Shown here one piece after another: positions 51,134 through 60,000 of a stretch of 64,000 nucleotides of DNA (positions are counted from its first letter, which is position 1; the number at the start of each line of letters is the position of its first letter). A model generated the notes under the pieces. That model did no database searches, was not told where the DNA came from, and saw nothing but the letters and a program-made list of their open reading frames with translations. Position numbers and translations under genes: made by a program. This stretch comes from Synechococcus sp. JA-2-3B'a(2-13) (GTDB lineage: Bacteria > Cyanobacteriota > Cyanobacteriia > Thermostichales > Thermostichaceae), in contig NC_007776.1 in NCBI RefSeq assembly GCF_000013225.1, positions 2,176,501 to 2,240,500 of the forward strand, written 5' to 3'.

Positions 51134-52305
51134 ATCTCAGCGCCCTGGGGCTTTACCAAGCAGATCTGCAAGGGATCCTCCTCAGCGGGGCCGACCTCTC
51201 TGGCCTTTGTCTGGCTGAAGCAGTTCTGTGCCGGGCCATTTTGGTGGGAACTGTCTTGGTGAATGCCAACCTGCGCCAAGCCTTCCTGGAACAAGCCAAT
51301 CTGTGTCGAGCAAACCTACGTCAGGCTAACCTATGGCGGGCCCAGCTAAAAGCTGCTGATTTGAACAATGCCCGCCTAACTGAAGCCATTCTTTGTTACG
51401 CTGACCTCAGCCATAGCCGCCTTGAGGGAGCCCATCTGCAAGGGGCGGACTTGAGCCATGCCAACCTCAGCCAGGCCAATCTCCGGCAAGCCAACTTGCG
51501 CCAAGCCAACCTGATGGGGGCTAACCTAAGCAGCGCCGTTTTGGCTGACGCCGATTTGCATCAGGCCAATCTCGTGGGAGCGGACTTGCGGGGATCCCTG
51601 CTGCGGAGCGCCCACCTTACCCCTGAGACCCAAATTGCAGAAAAGTGGCGCCAGGTGTGGCAAATCCTCAACTGGGAGCAGGAAGGACGAGATCTGGTGG
51701 GCAGGGATCTGTCGGAGGCAAATCTTTGCGGGGGCTATCTCCACTCGGCCCAATTGGATGAAGCCAACCTTGCCGATGCAGACCTCAGCCAAGTCATCCT
51801 CTGCAGGGCTTCCTTGCAAAAGGCTAACCTGCGCCAAGCTCGCCTACTGCAAGCGGACTTGCAGGGCTCCAATTTGCGAGAGGCTAACTTTGTCCATGCC
51901 GATCTGCGCGGCGCCAATCTCCGCGAAGCCCACCTCGGCGGGGCCGACTTAACCTCAGCCAACCTACAAGGGGCAGATCTCAGCCAGGCCGTCCTGCAGG
52001 GGACACGCCTAGACGCCCAGACCCAATTGGATCCCAAGTGGAAACAAGTTTGGCGGGTTCTCAACCAGCCGCGTTCCGGCTGGAGCTTGGCCCGAGCTAA
52101 CCTTGCAGATGCGTATTTGCGCCGAGCCTACCTGCAGCAAGCGGACTTGACCGGAGCGGATTTAAGAGGAGCTGATTTGCGAGAAGCAGACTTGCAGGAA
52201 GCCAACTTGAGCCAAACCGACTTGCGGGGCACCAACCTGCGGGGAGCTAACCTGAACGGCGCTTTGTTCAAGGGATCCCTTTACGACGAGTACACCTTTC
52301 TTTAG
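51067..52305 (+). CDS. Pentapeptide-repeat protein
   Basis: A 412-residue protein composed of A(D/N)LxX repeats (LRQANLWRAQLKAADLNNAR, LQGADLSHANLSQANLRQAN). Two non-repeat spacers interrupt the coil: LTPETQIAEKWRQVWQILNW (about residues 186-205) and LDAQTQLDPKWKQVWRVLNQ (about 315-335), which are homologous to each other. So the protein has three blocks of right-handed quadrilateral beta helix. No signal peptide is seen. It overlaps the DCC gene by 67 bp, with a good AAGGA before ATG 51067. Biological role unknown. Confidence 0.9.
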   Translation: MLSPVQQLLHQYAQGERDFKQLNLSALGLYQADLQGILLSGADLSGLCLAEAVLCRAILVGTVLVNANLRQAFLEQANLCRANLRQANLWRAQLKAADLNNARLTEAILCYADLSHSRLEGAHLQGADLSHANLSQANLRQANLRQANLMGANLSSAVLADADLHQANLVGADLRGSLLRSAHLTPETQIAEKWRQVWQILNWEQEGRDLVGRDLSEANLCGGYLHSAQLDEANLADADLSQVILCRASLQKANLRQARLLQADLQGSNLREANFVHADLRGANLREAHLGGADLTSANLQGADLSQAVLQGTRLDAQTQLDPKWKQVWRVLNQPRSGWSLARANLADAYLRRAYLQQADLTGADLRGADLREADLQEANLSQTDLRGTNLRGANLNGALFKGSLYDEYTFL

Positions 52306-52371
52306 ACTCACATTGTTGCTACAGCCTATTAAAAATAGGATACAAGTATTCAAGAGGAAGGAGAGAGGGAT

Positions 52372-52734
52372 ATGCCAACCCATTCGCTAGAAGCTGGGAA
52401 GTGTAGCATAGAGCAGATAGTGGAGACCTCTTTATTACTTATCAACCCGTCCTGCTTCCGAAGTTGGTTTGCTAAGTGTTGCTACTGTGCCCCTTAGTTC
52501 CTTAACAGGCTGTATCGTTACTCCTGGGGCACCACCCGCCAAACGGTTCCTCTAGCCGCCATTGCTCGTGACCAAATTCAAAGCTTGAAAGAATGGGCTG
52601 CCGAGTCAGGAGCACGTACCGCTTCCCAAGATCAAAAGTTGATTCAGGAGCTACGGACCATCGTCCAGAAGAGAGGGTTAGGCTACATTGAAGTTGATAG
52701 TCCCCCATCCTTTTCCTCTCCACCTCCTGCCTAA
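52372..52734 (+). pseudogene. Possible small gene interrupted by an in-frame TAG
   Basis: ATG 52372 behind AAGGAGAGAGG opens a frame of 41 codons ending in TAG at 52495-52497. The same frame then continues for 78 codons to TAA (52732-52734), with a soluble, helical-looking product TVPLAAIARDQIQSLKEWAA, LIQELRTIVQKRGLGYIEVD. The coherent second part suggests one gene of about 119 codons with a premature stop. I do not recognise the protein. It could also be two unrelated frames. Confidence 0.35.
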
Positions 52735-53075
52735 GCTGTTTTGGTCGGCTCGTTCCGAGTTGTGGCAGCTCCGTGGAAGTAGGCTTGCAAGCATTTTTTC
52801 CTGCAAGACGCGGAAAAACTCCGGTTGCCGCTCCGCTTGAATTTGCTGCCTGTGGATTAGCCCCCGTTAAATCCGTCCGGGGAAGCCGCCGATTGATCTG
52901 AGCTGCTCAGGTGGCCCCTTGTTGGATTAACTTCCGGCAGCTCCCAGGCAGGGCACTGGGATCGGATCCCGCACGTTAGCGTGCAGGACCGATGGTTTTG
53001 CACTTTTCGTATCCTTGACTACAGATTTTTTGGTAGGATTGATCGTGTAGAGGTACTGGTATGTAGAGCAGCCTT
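52735..53075. other. Gene-free spacer
   Basis: No gene seen. A small hairpin GCACGTTAGCGTGC lies near 52970-52983, preceding GATGG; it may be related to the short palindromic repeats but does not match them well. Confidence 0.4.
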
Positions 53076-53465
53076 ATGAGTGCAATCGCTGAAATGAGGG
53101 GGACAAGTCTCCTGGCCCGCCATCGCCAAAACATAGCAGCCTCCCTGGCCCGTCGTTTGGAAGCAGCTAGGGCGGCCAACAACACCCGCTTGATGGAGCT
53201 GCTGAAACAAGAAGAGCGGCAGCTGGCAGCCGAGTACGGCGGCAGGGATCCCTTCTCTTCAGCGCTCTTCAGAGGACTGCGCCATCTTTGGCAGAGCTTG
53301 AAGGAAGTCTTGGCGGCCTGCGATGAACTGCGGGTGCGGCAGTGGGTAGATGGCAGCGGCATGGTCTGGTGGTCTGTCCAAGACCCAATCACGGGAGAGC
53401 GCCTGTGTACCCATTCCGAGGGGGAGCTCATGGAGTGGATCGAGAAGCACCAGCGAGAGGATTAG
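53076..53465 (+). CDS. Conserved hypothetical protein, 129 residues
   Basis: The protein has a basic, helical N-terminal half (LLARHRQNIAASLARRLEAA, NNTRLMELLKQEERQLAAEY) and a C-terminal small domain WVDGSGMVWWSVQDPITGER, LCTHSEGELMEWIEKH. No signal or membrane segment. The C-terminal part looks like a small beta domain. I do not recognise a characterised family; similar proteins probably occur in related cyanobacteria. Confidence 0.65.
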   Translation: MSAIAEMRGTSLLARHRQNIAASLARRLEAARAANNTRLMELLKQEERQLAAEYGGRDPFSSALFRGLRHLWQSLKEVLAACDELRVRQWVDGSGMVWWSVQDPITGERLCTHSEGELMEWIEKHQRED

Positions 53466-53653
53466 TCTTCGCGGCTAGGACTTGCCTGAGCACCAATAGC
53501 CAGTGTTTCCCCTGGCGCTTCGTGCGTGTCCCAGTCTTTCCAGCTTGGGAGGAAGGGAACAAAAAGTTTCACGGCTAGGCCGGGGCAATGGCCACCTGAG
53601 AATCCAAATTGATAGGATTACGAAGACTCATCATCTGCTTTAGGGGTCCTGGG

Positions 53654-53890
53654 ATGGTTTGGCAATTGTTGACTTGGCCGGCCCAAAGTTTGCTTTGGCT
53701 AGCAGAGCAGATCCAAGAACGCGCCGAAGCACAGCTGGATAGCAAAGAAAACCTGCAAAAAGAACTTACGGCCCTGCAAATTCAGCTAGATTTGGGAGAA
53801 ATTGACGAAGAAACCTACGCCCGCCGAGAAGAGGAGATTTTATTGGCTCTGGAAGCCTTAACCCAAGCAGAAGGAGAAGCCGAAGCATAG
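53654..53890 (+). CDS. Gas vesicle protein G (GvpG)-like
   Basis: A 78-residue protein. VWQLLTWPAQSLLWLAEQIQ then ERAEAQLDSKENLQKELTAL and LQIQLDLGEIDEETYARREE follow the GvpG pattern (LLxLPxxGxxWLxExIxExAExEL... LELGEISEEEY). GvpG is a minor gas-vesicle assembly factor; no other gvp gene lies here, so it may have another role. ATG 53654 gives the family start; the open frame extends to 53609. Confidence 0.75.
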   Translation: MVWQLLTWPAQSLLWLAEQIQERAEAQLDSKENLQKELTALQIQLDLGEIDEETYARREEEILLALEALTQAEGEAEA

Positions 53891-53997
53891 AGTTCTGCCG
53901 GTGGGCCTGGAAGGGATCCCTCAGCATTGCAGGGGGGCAGAACATGGGAGAATGAGCTTCTGTACACCCCCGTCTTTCCTACCCTGGGCTGTTTTCA

Positions 53998-54603
53998 ATG
54001 ACTGAATCCCATGAAACCTTGGTGCTCCGCGACGAGCAAAACCAGCCTCTCAAGTGCGAGATCCTGCGGCAGGTGGTCATCGACGAGCAGACCTATGCTC
54101 TGGTGACTCCCGTTGATGCTGTGATCAAAGTGCTGGTTTGGGAAGGGGAAGAAGAACCCAGCCAAGCGGTGAACGGCGATGCCAACATGGAAGGGATCCT
54201 GGACGAGCCGGATCCCGAAGAGCTACAGGCTACCCTGCCCACCATCCAGGCTGTCTTGGGGGAGTTGAACCTCACCTTGCAGCAAAATGGCTTCGACATC
54301 CTCACGGTTCAGGGGGAATTGCCCCCAGTCGAAGAGGAAGATGTGTTCGAGCTGGGCGAGAGCGAGGAAGATGCCCAGGAGTTTCAACTGCTAGCTACCT
54401 TTTTCTACCAAGAGAAGAAATACGGCATCTTTACCCCCCTCGATCCCGTTTTGCTCTACGCCGCTCTGCCTGACGAAGGGGATCCCTACCTGCTCACCCC
54501 CGATGAGCCGCCAGAGCTTTTTGATCAGCTCTATGCCCTGCTGCTGGATCTCGATGAGGAATGGGAAGACGGAGATGACGAAGAAGATGAAGACGAAGAT
54601 TAG
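53998..54603 (+). CDS. DUF3727 family protein
   Basis: A 201-residue acidic protein. HETLVLRDEQNQPLKCEILR, VVIDEQTYALVTPVDAVIKV at the start form a DUF1292-like domain. A second, related part is FQLLATFFYQEKKYGIFTPL, DPVLLYAALPDEGDPYLLTP, the DUF3727 domain. The C-terminus is a run of Asp and Glu. The family is conserved in cyanobacteria and plastids without known function. ATG 53998 is the clear start. Confidence 0.85.
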   Translation: MTESHETLVLRDEQNQPLKCEILRQVVIDEQTYALVTPVDAVIKVLVWEGEEEPSQAVNGDANMEGILDEPDPEELQATLPTIQAVLGELNLTLQQNGFDILTVQGELPPVEEEDVFELGESEEDAQEFQLLATFFYQEKKYGIFTPLDPVLLYAALPDEGDPYLLTPDEPPELFDQLYALLLDLDEEWEDGDDEEDEDED

Positions 54604-54868
54604 GCGGTCAACCCCTTCTGTTCTGCCGAGTTGGATACTCCTGCCCAGCCAGTCGCCTCGGCGGTGCGGAGCACCATAGGGATAGAGGTGGTGAAACTAC
54701 CCGGTAAAACTTGCCCAGAGTTTTTCACCAGCCACTCCAGACCCGTCTCAACATCTGTCGGGGGCGTCGGATCTGCGGGCCAAGGGTCAGAATAAGCCAG
54801 CCTCAGACCAGCCGCCTGAGCATTGCGTAGCGAAGGAGCATGACTCTAGTCAATAATAAGCTCAACTA

Positions 54869-54898
54869 TACTGAAAATAATGTATAATATGTTCAGTA
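54869..54898. promoter_or_regulatory. Inverted repeat around a TATAAT-like box
   Basis: TACTGAA (54869-54875) and TTCAGTA (54892-54898) flank AATAATGTATAATATG. This could be a promoter -10 region with an operator, but no clear gene follows it and no -35 box is convincing. Confidence 0.25.
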
Positions 54899-55017
54899 CG
54901 GATTACTACCAGTTGATCTTTCTGTTTACTTTCGAGTCTGCCAACATGGTAGCCAAAGCAAAGCAGAAAATTGGTAGTAAGACGACACGGAAACTGCGCT
55001 TTGGGTATTCTACTCAA

Positions 55018-55096
55018 AGCTTTGCGGGATACCGCCATTCTGTTTGGACTCCGTCCCGCTAACGCGAATGGAAACAAACAGAATGCTATCGCTGCA
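55018..55096. repeat. Hairpin repeat family D, copy 2, with a family A insert
   Basis: AGCTTTGCGGGATACCGCCA then TTCTGTTTGG matches 42479-42508. ATTCTGTTTG (55037-55046) pairs exactly with CAAACAGAAT (55075-55084), and a family A repeat lies in the loop. Confidence 0.75.
55046..55070 (-). repeat. Dispersed palindromic repeat family A (near-consensus)
   Basis: The minus strand reads ATTCGCGTTAGCGGGACGG then AGTCC, the best match to the family consensus. It forms the loop of the family D hairpin. Confidence 0.8.
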
Positions 55097-55149
55097 TAGT
55101 TGAACAGTGATGTTCAGCAGTGTTCAGCGTAAATGTATCAGCAACAGGG

Positions 55150-56979
55150 ATGCAGCCCGTTGATCTGACCACCCTGCGCGCTGTGCTGGCAGATCTAGCC
55201 CAGGCTAAGACAGGTCGGGATCTAGTGTTGCCTGCCCGCGTGGAATGGATCCAACAGACCGATCTGTGGACGGTGGTCATTGGCTTGCGCACCCTCACTG
55301 CCCGTCCCTGCCTGCTGTTGTGCTGGCACCCTCAGGCGGCCCGTCTCCACCTCTGTCAGCCTCCTCCCAAAGAGCCGGATGGCTTTCAATTTAGCCAGTT
55401 CCTCCAACGGCACCTGAAGGGTTTGGCTCTGACGGAGCTGGCTCTGCTGGAGGATTGGGAACGGGTGATTGACTTGCGCTTTGCCCCTCGGCCCGGGGAT
55501 CCCCCTTATCGCCATCTCTACCTGGAGGTGATGGGCAAGCACAGCAATGCCATTTTGGTGGACGAGGCGGGCATGATCTTGGCCAGTGGCCATGGGGTAA
55601 GCGAGCGCCAATCGCGAATCCGTCCAGTGCAGCCGGGCCTGCCCTACGAGGCTCCTCCGGCCCTAACCGACCCGATCCCGCAGCGATCCGAGCCCTTCTC
55701 CTGCTGGCAAGAGCGCGTTGCCCTGATCCCCGGCCCCATCGGCCAACGGCTGTTGCGCTGTTATCGCGGCCTCAGTCGGCACTTGGTGGAAGCGATGTGC
55801 CATCAGGCTGGGATCCCGCCGCAAACCTCCACCGATCACCTCTCTGCCCGCGATTGGCAGGCACTGTTTGCCAGGTGGCAAGACTGGTTAACCCGTCTGG
55901 AAACAGGCCAGTTTGACCCAGCTCCCACTCCCCAGGGATACACCGTTCTCGGCTGGGCAAGCGGTGCCGTTCCCGTTAGCGGGACGGAGTCCCTGCAACA
56001 ACCTTCTCGACTCAATCTGCACCAACTTCTGGAAGGCTACTACCAGGCTCAGCTTAACCGCGAACAGTTTGAGCGAGAGCGCCACCGTCTGCTGCAAAGG
56101 GTATCCACCCTGCTGAAAAAGCTCTATCAGCGGCGAGAGCAATTTGAGGCAATGCTGGCCGACTCCACCCAGGCGGAAGCCTCCAAGCAGGCTGCCGACT
56201 TGTTGATGGCCCACCTCCACCTCTGGCGGCCAGGGTTGCATCACATCGAGCTGCCGGATTTTGCCAGCGGCCAGACGGTCAAGATCCCTCTCGACCCCGA
56301 AAAAAATGCCATTCTCAATGCCCAAGCCTACTACCGCAAGCACCGCAAACAAAAACGGGCCCAGGATGCTATCCGGCCCCTACAAGAGGCGCTTGGCCAA
56401 GAGATCCTCTACCTCGAGCAGGTGGAAGCGTCTCTACAGCAGCTGGAAACCTATCGGGATCCCCAAGACTTGACCACCCTCAAGGAAATTGAGACCGAGC
56501 TGATTGAACAGCGCTACTTGGAGAGTCCCACTCGCAACAGCGGGACAGAGTCTCTGCGGGCGAGCTCAAAACATGCCTCACCGGCAACCTTCAACCCCCA
56601 CCGCTTTACCAGCCCCAGTGGCTTCTCCATTTGGGTGGGGCGCAACAACCTGCAAAATGATCAGCTCACCTTTCGCGTGGCTCAGGAACACGATTGGTGG
56701 TTTCATGCCCAAGAGATCCCCGGCAGTCATGTGCTGCTGCGCTTGCCCCCCGGGGCTGTAGCAGAAAGCGAAGATCTGCAGGCGGCTGCTGATTTGGCGG
56801 CCCATTTCAGCCGCGGTCGCCTCAGCGAACAGGTGCCGGTAGTCTACACTCGCCCGAAACTGGTGTTCAAACCCAAGGGATCCCCGCCCGGCATGGTCGT
56901 TTACAAACAGGAGCAGGTGCTTTGGGGGCGGCCCAGCCATGCGCAGCTGCTCATTGCGTCAGCCCTTGGGCCACACTGA
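55150..56979 (+). CDS. NFACT-family ribosome quality control protein (Rqc2/RqcH homologue)
   Basis: A 609-residue protein. The NFACT-N domain starts MQPVDLTTLRAVLADLAQ, with YLEVMGKHSNAILVDEAGMI. A coiled-coil region follows (about residues 310-400). The C-terminal NFACT-R domain FTSPSGFSIWVGRNNLQNDQ, RVAQEHDWWFHAQEIPGSHV and LRLPPGAVAESEDLQ is typical. Bacterial RqcH adds Ala tails to stalled nascent chains on 50S subunits; related proteins were first named fibronectin-binding. Two family A repeats are translated in the same frame (AVPVSGTESLQQ and PTRNSGTESLRA). The start ATG 55150 is favoured; a GTG at 55120 is also in frame. Confidence 0.9.
   Translation: MQPVDLTTLRAVLADLAQAKTGRDLVLPARVEWIQQTDLWTVVIGLRTLTARPCLLLCWHPQAARLHLCQPPPKEPDGFQFSQFLQRHLKGLALTELALLEDWERVIDLRFAPRPGDPPYRHLYLEVMGKHSNAILVDEAGMILASGHGVSERQSRIRPVQPGLPYEAPPALTDPIPQRSEPFSCWQERVALIPGPIGQRLLRCYRGLSRHLVEAMCHQAGIPPQTSTDHLSARDWQALFARWQDWLTRLETGQFDPAPTPQGYTVLGWASGAVPVSGTESLQQPSRLNLHQLLEGYYQAQLNREQFERERHRLLQRVSTLLKKLYQRREQFEAMLADSTQAEASKQAADLLMAHLHLWRPGLHHIELPDFASGQTVKIPLDPEKNAILNAQAYYRKHRKQKRAQDAIRPLQEALGQEILYLEQVEASLQQLETYRDPQDLTTLKEIETELIEQRYLESPTRNSGTESLRASSKHASPATFNPHRFTSPSGFSIWVGRNNLQNDQLTFRVAQEHDWWFHAQEIPGSHVLLRLPPGAVAESEDLQAAADLAAHFSRGRLSEQVPVVYTRPKLVFKPKGSPPGMVVYKQEQVLWGRPSHAQLLIASALGPH
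55968..55992 (+). repeat. Family A repeat inside the NFACT gene, copy 1
   Basis: CGTTCCCGTTAGCGGG then ACGGAGTCC, read in frame as VPVSGTES. CGTTCCCG and CGGGACG can pair as a hairpin. Confidence 0.85.
56531..56553 (+). repeat. Family A repeat inside the NFACT gene, copy 2
   Basis: CTCGCAACAGCGGG then ACAGAGTCT, read in frame as RNSGTES, the same SGTES peptide as copy 1. It lies in the linker before the NFACT-R domain. Confidence 0.7.
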
Positions 56980-57026
56980 CGCAACTGGTTACTTTGTTTC
57001 TGGCCAAGTGGGCAGGTTCGAGGCAT

Positions 57027-60000
57027 TCAAGGGAGAACTTCGAGGGAGTAAGCGGCGCTGCGGCCATGGCGGCTGGGATCGTACATTTCTTCGGCCAAGG
57101 CAGGAGCCACCTGGAATTGGCCGGGGATCTCCGGACGGAAGAGATAGACAAACTCATGGCGACCCTGCTTGAGCTCGGTGCTGAAAAAGGCCACGCGGTC
57201 ATCCCGATTCTCTTGGCGGGTCCAAAACCAGTCCCACCAGTAGTCTGGGGCCAAGCCGGTGAACTCTCGCGGATCCTGGGAGGTGATCTCGGCGCCGCTG
57301 GGCAGGGGATCCTCGACCACCACGTAGTGGCTGTCCCGCTCGGCTTCCACCGTCAACCGGGCCAGGAGGATTTCTCCGGCCCTTACTGTGTCGCCAGGGC
57401 GCAGCGGCTGCTCTCGGTAGCGGATCTCCCCGTTGGGTTGGGGCTGGGGCTGTAGGCGGAAGTAGCTGCGGCTCACCGCAAAGCCTTGGGCTTGAGAGGG
57501 CAGAGGGTTGGGGACGAAGGCTTCTCCCCTCAAGCTGTAGTAAAGGGGGCCGGGGCCGGACTTTTCCAGGCGCAGGCTGCTCAGGTTCCCCACTTCTGCG
57601 TCAGCCCAATCCAGCCCATAGCGGGGATCCCCAGCGCCGGCCTGCCAGCGATCAAGAAGGGATCCGGTTGTCCCATCCAACACCCGCACCTCGCCGGGGC
57701 CGGGAAGCTGCTGCTGCTGGGCTTGGTAGTAGGCGGACAGGCCGAGGAGAGCATCGGCGGTGGCTTTGGTGGTGCGCCAGCGGTTGTTTTGCCGCTGCTG
57801 GAGAAGGGCCTCGGCAATCTGGGCAGCCCGGTCATCCTGCAGCCGAACGGCCAATTGCAAAAGCGGGCCGGCCACCTCCATGTCGTCGTAGGTGGAGCGC
57901 TCGTGGGTTGCCAAGGAAGAGGCAGCCGGGATAAACCAGCGCCCTTGGGGATCCTGTTGCCGCCGCTCCAGAACCTCATCCAGGGCTGCCTGGGCAAGAT
58001 CCCTCTGGCCCAGTTGCAGGGCGGCCAGCCCTCGGTAGGCCAGGCCAAAGGTGGAGAGCCGCTCCGGCGGCGGCAGGTCGGCAGTCACCAAAGCGGGATC
58101 CCAGAGGGCCAGGCTGTAGGCGACAAAAGCCTGCAGATCCGGGGAGAGGGCTTGTGGCTGGGCCAGTTGAGCGGCCAGATAGTCCAAGGCCTGCCGCACC
58201 TGCCAATCTTTGAGGGCATAGCCGGCGGCTTGGGCAAGATGATATCCCTGCAGGATGTATCCGGTCAGATAGGGGTTGCTCCGGTCATGGGCCCACCAGC
58301 CCCAGCCCCCATCGTAGTTCTGGGATCCCTCCAGTCGCTGCAAGCCCGATCGAAGCACCTGGGGCAGCCGCTCCAGGGTTTGCGAGCGCAGGTTCAAGCC
58401 CAACTGCTTGCTGACTTGGGCGACGGCTAGGGCGGGCAAGAAGCGACTCAGGGTTTGCTCGGTGCAGCCGTAGGGGAACTCCACCAGGTAATCCAGCGGC
58501 TCCAGCAGGGTTGCTGCCGGGCTAGCGGCCAGTTCCAGGTGAAGCTGCCGGGATCCCGGCACCCAGGTGGCGGGCCAATCCAGCGATAAGTCAAGGCTGC
58601 CCTCCTGCACCCGACCCACCTGGGAGAACCGTTGCACAGCGCCGAAAGGCTGGCTGGGGATCCGCAGTTGCAACGCATCTTTCAGCCCATTCCCTTCCGC
58701 CCAGACCCGCAGAGAGGTATCTCCGGCCCCCAGAACCTGGAGAGGCCATTCCACCCGCCCCGCTCCTTGGGCCGGCACGGTGAGGCGTTGTCGTTCCGGG
58801 CCTTGCAATTTCAAGATCCCACCGGCAGGAACAGGAACTTCCAGCCGCACCTCCACCGCTTGGGCTTGACCCGTGCGGTTTTGCACAATGGCCGCCAAGG
58901 TGAGCTGATCCCCCACCCGGAAAAAGCGGGGAGCGGCCAAGCGCACCAACAGGTCTTTGCTAACCGAGACTGTGGCAAGAGCGGATCCCACCTGGGTGTC
59001 GGCAGTGGCGGCGCGGGCGGTCAAGCGCCAGGTGGTGAGGTTGTCGGGCCAGCGCACCTGCACCTGAGCCAGGCCATCGGCATTGGTGACCAGATCCGGG
59101 AACCAGGCGGCGGTATCGCGAAAGTCTTCCCGCACTTGGCCGGCCAGCTTGTCAGCACCGCCGGGATATTGCTGAGGGAAAGAGGTAGTGGTGGTAACTT
59201 GGTTGTACTGGCGCCCATAGAAGAAGCGGCGAATATCCGGGGTGAAGTCGGGTCGCAATAGGTAGAGGGCATTGTCCACAATCCCTAGGCCCACCTCGGC
59301 GCTCACCGGCTGCCCTTGGGCATCGCGGGTGCGGATTTGGATTTGGGCGGTCTCGCCCGGTCGATAGGTGGGTTTATCGGTTTGCAGCTCCACCTGCAAA
59401 AAGCGATCCAAGGGGGAGACCCGCAGCAGGGCCTCGCTTCGGTACAGCCGCCGCTCTGGGCCGATGGCAGTGGCAGTGACGTAGAGATTGGGACGATAGT
59501 CGCCGCGGATGGGCAGCCGCAGCGTGGCCGTATGCCCCTGGAGACGCAGCACCTGCACCTGGTGCAGCCGGGATCCCTCAATGCCCACCAGCACCGCCAC
59601 ATCCGGCAGCGGCGAGACTATCAGGATCTGGGCCTCTTCCCCCACCTGGTAGATCTGCCGATCCGCCACCACTTCCAGGCTGGGCAGGGATCCCCAACTT
59701 TGTAGGGGGCTGCCCGGCTCCACCACCCAGAGATAGTCCACCTCCTGCACCCGTTCGCGCCAGCGGTGCGGAGCACTTTGACGGCGGGGATCCCATGCCG
59801 TCAACCGCACCCGGTAGTCTCCCGGCTCCAGGTCGGCGGGCAGGTGGAGGTCGAGGCTGCCTTCCCCGTTGACAATCTGAAAAGGCTGCCGCAGCAGGGT
59901 ACCTTGCCGTTGGTAGGTGTTGCTCTTGGGATCCCAGCGCCAGCGCTCCAGGCTCAGCTCTCCGGTGGCGCTGACGGGGCGGCCATCGTAATCGCGGGCT

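Larger units (their letters stand above)
54604..55149. other. Spacer with an AT-rich patch and composite repeat
   Basis: No gene is convincing. An AT-rich stretch near 54850-54900 has TATAAT inside an inverted repeat. Hairpin repeat family D copy 2, with a family A repeat in it, follows (55018-55096). A frame at 54880-55062 (or from ATG 54946) ends within the repeat and resembles nothing known. Confidence 0.5.

Noticed and set aside
52970-52990. Possible family A repeat near GCACGTTAGCGTGC
   Set aside because: Only the central GTTAGCG is shared; the arms do not match, so it is treated as a separate small hairpin.
54880-55062. 60-codon frame starting in the AT-rich patch
   Set aside because: Its last third is made from repeat families D and A and it ends in the repeat; the rest resembles no known protein.
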